Positions 1-8,237 of a DNA stretch of 64,000 nucleotides are shown piece after piece. Location of the stretch: the NCBI GenBank assembly GCA_964447205.1, contig CAYUSB010000040.1:1-64000 (forward strand). The letters run 5' to 3'. The translations under genes were made by a program, and so were the position numbers. The notes beneath the pieces are model-generated. The model made no database searches and had not been told where the DNA came from. It saw only the letters and a list, made by a program, of their open reading frames with translations. Positions within the stretch are counted from its first letter, which is position 1; every line of letters starts with the position of its first letter. This DNA is from JAEUKH01 sp964447205. Lineage in GTDB: Bacteria > Myxococcota_A > Polyangia > Polyangiales > Ga0077539.

Positions 1-3000
1 CGACCGCCGCCGCGCCGCCGCCGCCGCCGAAGGGACCCGCGCCCGCGAGCCCGTCGCTGCCCTGCCCGCCGCCCGCGCCGCCGGTGCCGCCGCCGCCGCC
101 GCCGCCTGCCTCGGTGCCGGGGCCGTCCCACTGGGTCCCGCCCGAGCCGCCGCCGCCGTAGCCGCCGCCGCCGCCACCCGTCCAGTTGTCGCAGCCCGAG
201 GCCCCGCTCGCGCCGCCGCGTTCGAACTCGCCCACGCCGCCCGCCCCCGGGCTCCCCGACACCGCGGTGCTGCCCGTGCCGCCGACCTCGCCCACCGCGC
301 CGTCGCCGCCGTCGCGACCGCGGGTCCCGCTGCAGCCCGTTCCGCCGGAGCCGCCACCGAGCACCGTGCCGTTGCCGCCCGGTCCCTGGCCCGCCGTGCC
401 GCCCACGCCGCCGGGCGATCCCCCGCCGCCGCCGCCCGTGATGCTGCCCTCCCCGTTGCCGCCGTTTCCGCCGAGGCCCCCAGCGCCCCCGCGCCCCCGC
501 AGCCCCAACGAGATCGCTCCGCCGCCGCCGCCGCCGCCGCCGCCGTAGCCGCGACCCGACGCCGTCACCGTGCCGTTTACCGTGATGGTGTTGGCGCGAA
601 TGGCCAGCCACCCGTCCTGCGGCGAGGTCACCCGCGGGTCGGTCCCGGTGACCCCCTCGGGCACCATCGCCACGCGCCCGAAGCCCTGCGCGCGAACCGT
701 CACCCCCGCGGCCACCGTCACCGTCTCGAAGTAGTGGTCCCCGTACCAGGCCGTCAGCCCCGAGGCGGGCCAGTTGGTGCTCAGGCCCCGCGTGATGCCC
801 GTCGTCGAGACCCCGTCCCACGTGGCCGCCTCCGCGATCTGCACCCCGTTCGAGGTGGCCGCAGCGCCCGCCACCCCGCCGTTGAACGGCTGCACCGTCA
901 CATAGTACGTCACACCCTCCCAGGCCCCCCGGAGCGTGAGCCCGGAGATCGACACGGAGGTCCCGGTGACCATCCGGGCCGCGGCCGTGTCGGCGCCGCC
1001 GGGGGTGGTCCCGACGCTCACCCGGTACTGCGTGGCCCCGACCGTGGCGTCCCAGTTGGCGCGCAGAAAGCCCATGCCCGCAAGCACCGGGGCAAACTGA
1101 TAGCGCAGGTCGACGCCCGCCGACTCGGACCCGTCGCGCACCGCGGTCGCGCCGGTCAAGCACGCGCTGGCCGCGCACGCGAAGCATGCGTTGCCGCACT
1201 GTCCGCAGTGGCTCGCGTTGGTGCGCAGGTCGACCTCGCATCCGTTGCCGGGGTTGTTGTCACAGTCGGCGAAGCCCGCGTTGCAGGTGCCCACCCGGCA
1301 GGCGCCCGCGGTGCACACGGCCGCGGCGTTGGCGAGGGCGCAGCTCGCCCCGCAAGCCCCGCAGTTGTTCACGTCGCCCGCGGTGTTGACCTCGCAGCCG
1401 TTGGCCGGGATGCGGTCGCAGTCGGCACGGCCCGCGGTACACGACGCCACCGCGCAGGCGCCCGCGGTGCACACGGCCGTGGCCCCGGGCAGGGCGCACC
1501 GGGCGCCGCACGCGCCGCAGTGGCCCTCGTCGGAGCGGGTGTCGACCTCGCAGCCGTCGACGGGGTTCATGTTGCAGTCGGCGAAGCCGGTGTTGCACGA
1601 CGCCACCGCGCAGCGACCCGCGGCGCACGACGGCGTCGCGTTGGCGAGCACGCACGCCGCCCCGCACGCCCCGCAGTGCGCGGTGGTCGTGTTGAGGTTG
1701 GTCTCGCAGCCGTTGGAGCGGTCGCCGTCGCAGTCGCCGAGCCCGGTCGTGCACATCGTGAGGGTGCACGCCCCCATCGTGCAGGCGGCGGTGCCCCCAG
1801 AGAACATGCACGCGTTGCCGCAGCGGCCGCAGTGCGACGCGCTGGTGGAGAGGTTGACCTCGCAGCCGTCGGCCGGGTTCATGTTGCAGTCGGCGAAGCC
1901 GGCGTTGCACGACGCCACCGCGCAGCGACCCGCGGCGCACGACGCCATCGCGTTGGGCAGGTTGCAGCGCGCCCCGCAGGCCCCGCAGTGCATCACCGCG
2001 GTGTTGAGGTCGACCTCGCACCCGTTGCCAGCGGTGCCGTCGCAGTCGCCGCGCCCCGCGAGGCAGGCGTCGAGGCGGCAGGCGCCCATGACGCACGCGG
2101 CCGTGGCCCCCGCCACCGCGCACACGTTGTTGCACGCCCCGCAGTGGTTGCGGTCGCTGATGGTGCTCACCTCGCAGCCGTCGGCCGGGTCCATGTTGCA
2201 GTCAGCGAAGCCCGCTGCGCAGCTCCCGATGCGGCAGGCCCCGGCCTCGCACACGCCCGTGGCGCGCGGCGGGGCGCAGACACGGCCGCAGCCGCCGCAG
2301 CTCGTCGCGCTGGTGCGCAGGTCGGCCTCGCAGCCGTTGGACGCGTCGCCGTCGCAGTCGAGGAAGCCCGACACGCAGATCGAGGCGCAGGTGCCGGCGG
2401 CGCACACCGCCGCGGCATTGGCGCGCGCGGGGCAGCCGTTGCCGCACGCCCCGCAGTGGCTCGGCGTGATGCGCAGGTCGGTCTCGCAGCCGTTGGAGGC
2501 GTTGCCGTCGCAGTCGCCGAAGCCCGCGTTGCAACGCGCGATGCCGCACATCCCCATCGCGCAGCGCGCTTCGGCGTTGGGCGGGGTGCACGCCCGGCCG
2601 CAGCCCCCGCAGTGCAGCACGCTCTCCCGGGTGTCGGCCTCGCAGCCGTTGGCGGGGTCCATGTCGCAGTCGGCGAAGCCCGGGTTGCAGGTGATCTCGC
2701 AGCGGCCCGCCGCGCAGCGGGCCATGGCGTTGCCGCGGGTGGAGCACGCCATGCCGCAGCCGCCGCAGTGCTCGACCGCGTTGAGGGTGTCGACCTCGCA
2801 GCCGTTGAGCGGGTCGCCGTCGCAGTCGGCGAAGGGGGCGGTGCACATGCCGACGGCGCAGGTCCCGTTGCGGCACGCGGGGGTGCCGTTGGGGGTGCGG
2901 CACGCCATGTCGCAGGCCCCGCAATGGACGGTGCTGGACTGCACGTCGGCGCACGCGGCCGCGCAGCACGCCTGCCCCGCGGGGCACGCCTGGGTCGGGC

Positions 3001-3544
3001 TGCACCCCGCTGCGCAGCGGTTGCCTACGCAGAGCGAGCCCGCGGGGCAGTGTTCGTCGGTGATGCACTCGACGCAGGCCCGGGTGGTCGGGAGACAGCG
3101 GGTCGCCGGGACGCCGCCGTCGAGGGGGCCGGCCATGCGGCACGCCGCGTCGTCGCGGCAGCCCGTGAGGCAGCGGTTGGAGGCGTCGCAGTAGCGCCCC
3201 GCGGGGCAGGTGTCGCTCGCCGGGAGGCACTCCACGCAGCGCCCCGAGGTCAGGTCGCAGACACCGCCGGTGAGGCTCCCCATGCAGTCGGCGTTGGCGG
3301 TGCAGCGCGTCGAGACGTCGGCCGGGGTGTCGGGGCGGTCCTCGGGCACGTCCTGCGGGGGCACGTCGATGGCCGGGACGTCGGGCGCGTCGAGGGCCTG
3401 GATGTCGAGGGCGACCGCGTCGGGGGCGTCCGCGGCTCCGGCATCCAACGGGCCCCCCACGATGGAGCGGCCCTCTCCGCACGCCGCAAGCGCGGCCGCC
3501 ACGAACACCAGCGCGAAGACCGGCAACCGCCCCGTACCACCCAT
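1..3544 (-). CDS. Cys-rich repeat lipoprotein with FN3-like and Gly-rich regions (C-terminus off window)
   Basis: Large secreted lipoprotein reading leftward and leaving the window at base 1, so its C-terminus is missing. The start at 3544 has GGAGG five bases upstream. The N-terminus is a lipoprotein signal (VAAALAAC, lipobox LAAC), followed by an Asp/Ala/Pro-rich linker. Next come about 12 copies of a roughly 52-residue repeat with a core like HCGACGNAC, each preceded by a DCD...NGCEVD segment; all read in this one frame, approximately 2935 to 1180. Then comes a fibronectin-III-like stretch (about 1110-880) and a very Gly-rich tail (below about 580) encoded by GGC/GGN runs. Such Cys-rich surface proteins are common in myxobacteria and are often misannotated; their function is unknown, possibly adhesive. 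The repeats explain the long spurious frames on both strands here. Confidence 0.85.
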   Translation of the reverse strand, partial: MGGTGRLPVFALVFVAAALAACGEGRSIVGGPLDAGAADAPDAVALDIQALDAPDVPAIDVPPQDVPEDRPDTPADVSTRCTANADCMGSLTGGVCDLTSGRCVECLPASDTCPAGRYCDASNRCLTGCRDDAACRMAGPLDGGVPATRCLPTTRACVECITDEHCPAGSLCVGNRCAAGCSPTQACPAGQACCAAACADVQSSTVHCGACDMACRTPNGTPACRNGTCAVGMCTAPFADCDGDPLNGCEVDTLNAVEHCGGCGMACSTRGNAMARCAAGRCEITCNPGFADCDMDPANGCEADTRESVLHCGGCGRACTPPNAEARCAMGMCGIARCNAGFGDCDGNASNGCETDLRITPSHCGACGNGCPARANAAAVCAAGTCASICVSGFLDCDGDASNGCEADLRTSATSCGGCGRVCAPPRATGVCEAGACRIGSCAAGFADCNMDPADGCEVSTISDRNHCGACNNVCAVAGATAACVMGACRLDACLAGRGDCDGTAGNGCEVDLNTAVMHCGACGARCNLPNAMASCAAGRCAVASCNAGFADCNMNPADGCEVNLSTSASHCGRCGNACMFSGGTAACTMGACTLTMCTTGLGDCDGDRSNGCETNLNTTTAHCGACGAACVLANATPSCAAGRCAVASCNTGFADCNMNPVDGCEVDTRSDEGHCGACGARCALPGATAVCTAGACAVASCTAGRADCDRIPANGCEVNTAGDVNNCGACGASCALANAAAVCTAGACRVGTCNAGFADCDNNPGNGCEVDLRTNASHCGQCGNACFACAASACLTGATAVRDGSESAGVDLRYQFAPVLAGMGFLRANWDATVGATQYRVSVGTTPGGADTAAARMVTGTSVSISGLTLRGAWEGVTYYVTVQPFNGGVAGAAATSNGVQIAEAATWDGVSTTGITRGLSTNWPASGLTAWYGDHYFETVTVAAGVTVRAQGFGRVAMVPEGVTGTDPRVTSPQDGWLAIRANTITVNGTVTASGRGYGGGGGGGGGAISLGLRGRGGAGGLGGNGGNGEGSITGGGGGGSPGGVGGTAGQGPGGNGTVLGGGSGGTGCSGTRGRDGGDGAVGEVGGTGSTAVSGSPGAGGVGEFERGGASGASGCDNWTGGGGGGYGGGGSGGTQWDGPGTEAGGGGGGGTGGAGGGQGSDGLAGAGPFGGGGGAAAV

Positions 3545-3858
3545 GGGAACCTCCATGGGGTGATCGGACCATAGGCCCGCGGGTTTGTCTCGGGTGTTCC
3601 TTCGACGGGCCTGCGCGGACCCGCCGTTCGCCAGGGCGATCAAAGATTCCCCATCGCAGCGTCGGGTGTTGACGACGCAGCGCGGCCTCCACGGCCGGAG
3701 TCGGGAGTCCCATGCGCGCAGCATCGCACGCCTCCAATGCCGCGCCGACAGGACGCCGTCACCACGGCCCGCGGCTGTGGGCCTGTCGAGACACGGCAAC
3801 GCAGCGGCGCGACGAGGATCGCCGCGGGCGGCGATGGGAGCGGTTTGCGGACACAACC
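3545..3858. other. intergenic, nothing recognised
   Basis: About 310 bases between the start of the leftward Cys-rich lipoprotein and the 3' end of a small leftward gene. It should carry the lipoprotein promoter, but I recognise no clear -35/-10 boxes, RNA gene or repeat. Open frames here lack any convincing protein pattern. Confidence 0.4.
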
Positions 3859-4164
3859 TTACGACCTGGAGTTTGGAGGGTTGTTCGTCGGCGGACGGTG
3901 GGGAGGGCTACGCGGCACCCTGGCGCTGCAGTGGACGACGCCGCGACGGTCGGGGCGTTGGCAGCCGTAGCTCGGGTGGAGGTGGCGAATCTCGCGAGGG
4001 GTCATGCAGCGGACGTGTCTCGAGACGCTCGGCGGGACCATCGCGGTGCCCTGGCCCCGAGAGAGCACGACGTGGATGCGCCCCGGCGGGCAGCGGGGCT
4101 GCGCGGCGAGCGGCGAGGCGACGAGGAGCATCAGGGGGAGCGGGAGCGCAGAGAACAGGCGCAT
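3859..4164 (-). CDS. small secreted hypothetical protein
   Basis: A 101-residue protein with a clean signal peptide: basic Met-Arg start, hydrophobic core LPLPLMLLVA and a likely cleavage after SPLAAQ. The mature part has four cysteines, which could form two disulfides in the periplasm or outside the cell. I do not recognise a family. The signal peptide is the main reason to accept it; long open frames occur by chance in this GC-rich DNA, and the mature part is Pro/Arg/His-rich. It lies downstream of, and on the same strand as, the membrane protein ending at 4228, with 63 bases between. Confidence 0.5.
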   Translation of the reverse strand: MRLFSALPLPLMLLVASPLAAQPRCPPGRIHVVLSRGQGTAMVPPSVSRHVRCMTPREIRHLHPSYGCQRPDRRGVVHCSARVPRSPPHRPPTNNPPNSRS

Positions 4165-4227
4165 TGCGCGAAGGATACGCGCGATGGAGAACAGACGCCC
4201 GGCGGGAGATCTATCTCACGGAGCAGA

Positions 4228-4629
4228 CTACCGCATCGCCTGGAGCACCACGCCCACCACGGCCACCAGCAGGGCCAGCGAGAAGCCCGTGCGCTGCAGC
4301 GCGAACACGCGCTGAAACTCCCGCAGGGCCCCCATGAGCCGCGCCACGTCGTCGCCGGGCGCGTCGGCGATCTTCAACAGCGGCTCGGCGCTGGAGCGCA
4401 GCCAGAAGCCCGCGATCACCATCGGCGCGCACAGGGCGGTCACCACCAGGAGGGTCGGGTCGTGCCGCTCGCTCACGATGAACACCACCGCGTAGAGGAT
4501 CGCGACGATGGCCAGGGCCATCAGCACCAGCCCGGTCACCGAGAGCGTGCCCGCGAGCTCGCGCACCACGCCCTTGTCGCGTTCACTCAGCGTGAACCCG
4601 TCCGCCTGCGACTTGCTCTCATCGGTCAT
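4228..4629 (-). CDS. small membrane protein with two TM helices
   Basis: A 133-residue protein starting MTDESKSQADGFTLSERDKG. I chose the ATG at 4629 because AGGAGG lies about nine bases upstream; a longer in-frame extension reads as low-complexity Arg/Pro and is unlikely. Two hydrophobic segments follow a charged N-terminus (about residues 30-55 and 65-80), with a third near the C-terminus (SLALLVAVVGVVLQA). The central cytosolic stretch is amphipathic (LLKIADAPGDDVARLMGALR). No family recognised; it is probably an inner-membrane protein. Confidence 0.7.
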   Translation of the reverse strand: MTDESKSQADGFTLSERDKGVVRELAGTLSVTGLVLMALAIVAILYAVVFIVSERHDPTLLVVTALCAPMVIAGFWLRSSAEPLLKIADAPGDDVARLMGALREFQRVFALQRTGFSLALLVAVVGVVLQAMR

Positions 4630-4814
4630 TCGAGGCCCTCCTGCGAAGGACACTACCCCGGCCACGCGCCGTTGCGCGAGAATGTCACGCGCGTCGTGGC
4701 GGCGCCCAGCGCGAGCACCTGCCCAGGGGGAGTAGACGGGGACGAGTACGCCGCGCGGTGGCGATGCTGCTGGAGATCCTCCGCCGCGGAGACGCGATGG
4801 CGACGTTGGGGCCG

Positions 4815-5192
4815 TCAGGCCGGGCCTGCGGGGCCGCGGATGCGCACACGTTCGGTGTCTACGATCCACAATCTGCCCGCGATGGATTCGTCCGAAAACA
4901 GCGGGAGCACGCGTCGCAGCAGACCCAGCGTACTGTCCCGATCTGGCGTGCGGGGCCGAAGCACGACGATGCCTGGGTGTGTGCCCGGTGGGTACGCACG
5001 TACATCGCTGAAGTCGAGATCCAGCGTCACGAGGACTCTGTCCTCACGCGCGCAGGCCGCCGCGACAACCAGATCTGGGGCGCCAGCCAGGGCTTCGTCG
5101 TACACCGTGTGGCAGTCGTACCCCGCGGCACGGACCAGCTCGGCCGCATCGACAGGTACGTTCTCATCGAGCTTCACGCGAATCACGTGCAC
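4815..5192 (-). CDS. DUF5615 PIN-like toxin
   Basis: A 125-residue protein of the DUF5615 PIN-like family, the presumed ribonuclease toxin of VapC-like pairs. Visible family marks are the N-terminal acidic strand motif VKLDENVP, the mid-protein LVTLDLDFSDVRAYPPGTHPGIVVLR block, which brings the PIN-like acidic residues together (D58, D60, D63 region), and a C-terminal strand (GRLWIVDTERVRI). The gene starts 10 bases after the stop of the DUF433 gene on the same strand, the usual antitoxin-first order. The pair is likely autoregulated by the antitoxin; that is inference. Length is normal for the family. Confidence 0.85.
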   Translation of the reverse strand: MHVIRVKLDENVPVDAAELVRAAGYDCHTVYDEALAGAPDLVVAAACAREDRVLVTLDLDFSDVRAYPPGTHPGIVVLRPRTPDRDSTLGLLRRVLPLFSDESIAGRLWIVDTERVRIRGPAGPA

Positions 5193-5202
5193 GGTCCGGA
5201 TG

Positions 5203-5445
5203 CTACGCCGCCCGTGGGGTCGGCGGCAGAGGGAGGACGCGCTCGGTGGCGAGTTCGGCCGCGTACGCCAGCGCGGCCGGGACCGCCTCAGGGGGAAGTC
5301 CCGGGTAGCTGTGGCGGATGGTCTCTGGCGACAGTCCCGCAGCCAGATTGGCCAGCACGACCGAGACGGGAATCCGCGTGCCGCGGATGCACGCCTGTCC
5401 GTGGCAAACCGCCGGGTCGACGAGGATGTGGTCGCGCCAGTTCAT
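5203..5445 (-). CDS. DUF433 antitoxin
   Basis: An 80-residue DUF433 protein (VapB-like antitoxin with an HTH fold). The start MNWRDHILVDPAVCHGQACI shows the family hallmark: an Asp-Pro followed by a Gly-x-Ala/Pro-x-Ile-x-Gly-Thr-Arg-Ile-Pro-Val motif (QACIRGTRIPVSVVLANLA). The helix-turn-helix portion is LAAGLSPETIRHSYPGL. It precedes the DUF5615 toxin by 10 bases. The family neutralises its toxin by direct binding and normally represses its own promoter, which would lie just upstream, in 5446-5500. Confidence 0.87.
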   Translation of the reverse strand: MNWRDHILVDPAVCHGQACIRGTRIPVSVVLANLAAGLSPETIRHSYPGLPPEAVPAALAYAAELATERVLPLPPTPRAA

Positions 5446-5850
5446 GTCTCGGCTCCTGCGGGGTAACGGGGAGCCGGAGTGTACCCCAACGTGTGCCGTG
5501 ATGACGTGTGGGGGCGTACGGGTCGACGGCTGTGCTCACCCTGCCGTCGCGGCTTGTACCATCGCGTCGAGGGAGGCTCGGCCGTCCAACGGGTTCCCGG
5601 CGCCGAGCGCCTGCCCCGAGGGAGTTCCGGGGCTGTTGCAGCGTTGCCAGATTCCCCGCTATGAGCAGTGACCCGCCGTCCGCCTGTTGTGCTGCGCGGG
5701 GTCGCAGTGGTCAGCTCACGGCGCCCGAACGATCTCCCCCCGCCGACACAACCGCGTCGTCCGTGGTCTCTGTACACACCCCAACAAAGAGTATGGCCTG
5801 AGGCACTATAGCGAACTCAGAGGCCTCACTCGCCGGGAAGTGGTGTCGGA
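5446..5850. other. intergenic between toxin-antitoxin pair and Nmad genes
   Basis: About 400 bases containing the presumed promoter of the leftward antitoxin operon and the 3' flank of the Nmad3 gene. Base composition falls from the genome norm toward the AT-richer Nmad patch. No RNA gene, terminator with a T tract or mobile-element end was recognised. Short open frames on both strands show no protein-like pattern. Confidence 0.4.
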
Positions 5851-6732
5851 CTATCCAACGCTACGCGGTGTCGGCAAAGAGCTGGTCACCAGTTCCCTGA
5901 GCCATTCCGTCGCCCAGGGGTAGTGGTCGCAGTCCAATACAAACTCCTGGCCCCGTCCGGCGGAACTCAACTCAACGCTGTCGCCGCGCTCAGTCCATCG
6001 CGAAAGTTCGCTATGGTACGACAAAGCACTCTCACTCGTCGACGGGCGGAACCATCCGGGCAACTGCCACGTGCTCCGTCTCGAGTGGCCGGGCGCCGTA
6101 AGGGTAAGCAGGTTCAAAATTGCTCCGAAGGCGCCAGCACCGGGCAACTCACCATCCAACGAATTGGCCAGCGATAGCCTCTCGGCAGCGACATATACAG
6201 TGTTATTGCCGCGCCGCTCACCATGAAAGTGCGGATGATAATGGGCCCACTCAAGCCCGATGAAGGGTGGGTGACGCACAGTGTGAATCTCACCGACTTG
6301 GAGCCACCCCCATAAGACGTGCAGATCAGGGGCATTCCGTTCATAGACCCAACGCGCGTCGTTCTTGACCACCCGTCGGAACCATCCAAAAAAGAGGAAC
6401 ACGTCGCCAACGGAGATCCCTGCCTTCGCTAAGTGGGTCTGTGAGGACCCGACCTGCCCGAGCAGCGGCCGCCAACCAGGTGTGCGCTCCAGTGCCTCGG
6501 CTCGAATGTCCGGATCAAGGTGACAACGAGAATGCCGCGGAATCTTCCCCTTCGTGAGTTGCTCGACGATTTCCCCGACCGAGCCTCCGTTGCTCGCCTG
6601 GACCTCCTCGTATCTAATCGGCGAGGACTTGTCGGGGATTGGTAACGAGAGCATGCTGCCATCTGGAAAGATCGGGCTTGCGACCCGTCCGGCAGTTGAG
6701 TCGAAGCCCTTCCGGCTGATGATGATTTTCAC
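5851..6732 (-). CDS. Nmad3 (nucleotide modification associated domain 3) protein
   Basis: A 293-residue protein with the Nmad3 signature: N-terminal strand MKIIISRKGFDSTAG followed by SPIFPDGSMLSLPIPD, and the central HxDP (CHLDPDIR), GDVFLFFGWFR and HPHF segments. Nmad domains were named computationally for association with DNA base-modification systems; their biochemical activity is not established. I take the GTG at 6732 as start because it gives the family N-terminus; a GTG at 6738, directly after the Nmad2 stop, would add two residues. The gene lies six bases downstream of Nmad2 and is surely co-transcribed. Its codons are visibly AT-richer than the rest of the window, which suggests horizontal acquisition. 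Confidence 0.85.
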   Translation of the reverse strand: MKIIISRKGFDSTAGRVASPIFPDGSMLSLPIPDKSSPIRYEEVQASNGGSVGEIVEQLTKGKIPRHSRCHLDPDIRAEALERTPGWRPLLGQVGSSQTHLAKAGISVGDVFLFFGWFRRVVKNDARWVYERNAPDLHVLWGWLQVGEIHTVRHPPFIGLEWAHYHPHFHGERRGNNTVYVAAERLSLANSLDGELPGAGAFGAILNLLTLTAPGHSRRSTWQLPGWFRPSTSESALSYHSELSRWTERGDSVELSSAGRGQEFVLDCDHYPWATEWLRELVTSSLPTPRSVG

Positions 6733-6738
6733 AAGCAC

Positions 6739-7374
6739 CTATGCGGGTTGAACCGAACCCGACACCTCCCACGAGGTGTCATCCTTCGGCCAGCTCTTTG
6801 GGGAGGCCATCACGCCTCTTGGGTTGTCCCCCAGAAGTTTAAGGAGGCTCTCCCGGAGCCGATTGTAGCTTGGGTGAATCGGCTTAAAGCGCCGGTGCCC
6901 CTTCCCGACAACAAGTTCAACGAGGTCGGGCGGGAGATCGGGCGCCTCGATTCCGAAATAGGCGAAGCTTTTTGCGATAAGAACATTCTTGCCACTGAGG
7001 TCCCACTTCTTGAGCCCCATGTGCTCCGTGCCATCAGGGTTGCTGTGGTCCGACCGGTGCTGCAGGAAGCCACCCTCAGCGAAGGGCTGATAAATGTTGT
7101 CCCCTTGCGTACGGACGACGTTTTCGCCGAAAAGCGCCTTCTTCCCAGCGAAACGATCGTCGTGCCAATACTCCGCGTAGGTGACCTTTTCGTCGACATG
7201 CATGATATACAAGATGCGGTTGCCGTCACTCTTCGGAGTCAGGCCGACGATGATACCGCCAGGCTCAGCGGTCCGACGGATGGCAGGCTTACAGCACGCG
7301 AGCGTGCAGTATCCAGCGAAAGGGTTGGGCGCGAAGCCCGAGTCCGAGGCCACGATGTAGGAGTAGATGCTCAC
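6739..7374 (-). CDS. Nmad2 (nucleotide modification associated domain 2) protein
   Basis: A 211-residue protein matching the Nmad2 family: MSIYSYIVASDSGFAPNPF, then GYCTLACCKPAIRR, the IVGLTP strand and a C-terminal half with HSNPDGTEHMGL. These domains sit in gene neighbourhoods of base-modification and defence systems; catalysis is unproven. The conserved Cys-x3-Cys-Cys cluster (CTLACC) may bind a metal or take part in chemistry (inference). The GTG start at 7374 gives the family N-terminus; no strong ribosome site is visible. It is the first gene of a two-gene unit with Nmad3. Lower GC than its neighbours suggests a transferred cassette. No methyltransferase, glycosyltransferase or nuclease partner is present nearby. 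Confidence 0.85.
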   Translation of the reverse strand: MSIYSYIVASDSGFAPNPFAGYCTLACCKPAIRRTAEPGGIIVGLTPKSDGNRILYIMHVDEKVTYAEYWHDDRFAGKKALFGENVVRTQGDNIYQPFAEGGFLQHRSDHSNPDGTEHMGLKKWDLSGKNVLIAKSFAYFGIEAPDLPPDLVELVVGKGHRRFKPIHPSYNRLRESLLKLLGDNPRGVMASPKSWPKDDTSWEVSGSVQPA

Positions 7375-8237
7375 TTGCTACCACTGTCCTTCCCTATTGA
7401 CTGGCGGCTCTGGTCGGCACGAGCAACTCAGATCCAAAGAGCTTTTGTCAAGCACCAACCACGTTGGGGGTTGGTCGACGCCCTCCTGGACCAGTACTCG
7501 GTCGATCGCAGCCCGACCCCGGCCTTCGCCGGTGCCTGCTGCGCTCACGATGCCGCGGCTGTGGCGACTCTGCGAAGAGGAGGGCCCGAAGCCGCACCGT
7601 CGCCGCGCCGCAATGGCGCCGCCCGACTTCCTCACTATCTCGTGAGCGCCGGACGACCGACTCCCTGTGCGGGCGAGCCCCGGACAGGTGTGACCCCGCG
7701 CTCGGGCCACCCCGCAGAGATCGGCGGTCGTCCCGACAGGGGTCCGGAGCCAGAAAAACTGGGGTCGTGGCGTCGAGAACGGGGGTCTGCCGTTCGCCCG
7801 CAGGGCTCTGTCGGTCTCCCAACGAGCCACTCGACCTCGAATACCGGGGTCTTGGGGTCAAAATCCGGGGTCTCGAGCTCCAATCCAGCGCCGCACGGAA
7901 CGCCCTGACTCTGGTCGCCGGGGTCTCGACCTGAGCTGGGGTTTCCTCGACCCCGGATCGCGACGCTTGTCTCCCTTCGCTGTTGCCTCACTCCCCTTCC
8001 GCCTTCCGTCCGTGCGGCAGGGCGAAGCCGACGGTGCCCGAAGACGAGGCGCCGCGGTCCCTCACGCTGCGGATGACAAGAGCAGAACCGCGGGCCGAGA
8101 GGGCGCGTCCCTCGATAGGTCAAGCCGATCCGATCGCGCAAGAGGTGATGGCCGCGAACTCTCGGCTCCTTCGTGATGCCATTGGTACCCCCGAGCGTCG
8201 CCACCCGAGGCACCCTGCGCCATCACGGACGGAGCCG
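7375..8237. other. long non-coding stretch upstream of Nmad2
   Basis: About 860 bases without a convincing gene. Open frames here are low-complexity Arg/Pro/Gly and belong to no family I know. The part nearest Nmad2 should hold its promoter. A minus-strand frame near 7400-7450 contains PTWLVLDKSSLDL, which faintly resembles the start of a protein but ends within 25 residues; it could be a decayed remnant. From about 7739 to 7955 there is an array of GGGGTC/GACCCC words, listed separately. Confidence 0.45.
7739..7955. repeat. degenerate GGGGTC / GACCCC repeat array
   Basis: Seven copies of GGGGTC occur within about 190 bases (7739, 7761, 7782, 7846, 7854, 7867, 7920), several in the context CCGGGGTCT, plus an inverted GACCCCGG at about 7949. 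The minus strand reads as an imperfect unit like GACCCCGGNNTTNGA. Read as protein it gives TPVF/TPDF words in different frames, so it is better seen as a DNA repeat than as coding. Function unknown. Confidence 0.45.

Noticed and set aside
734..3574. Very long plus-strand open frames opposite the Cys-rich repeats
   Set aside because: They are antisense to the in-frame Cys-repeat protein; GC-rich repeats with biased codons leave opposite frames open. Their translations are Ala/Arg/His low complexity.
6761..6780. Perfect 7-bp inverted repeat GACACCT/AGGTGTC near the Nmad2 end as a terminator or operator
   Set aside because: It lies within the Nmad2 coding sequence and has no T tract; likely chance or codon-driven.
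7378..7830. 150-codon minus-strand frame with PTWLVLDKSSL as a gene upstream of Nmad2
   Set aside because: Only a dozen residues look protein-like; the rest is Arg/Gly low complexity and no start or ribosome site fits.
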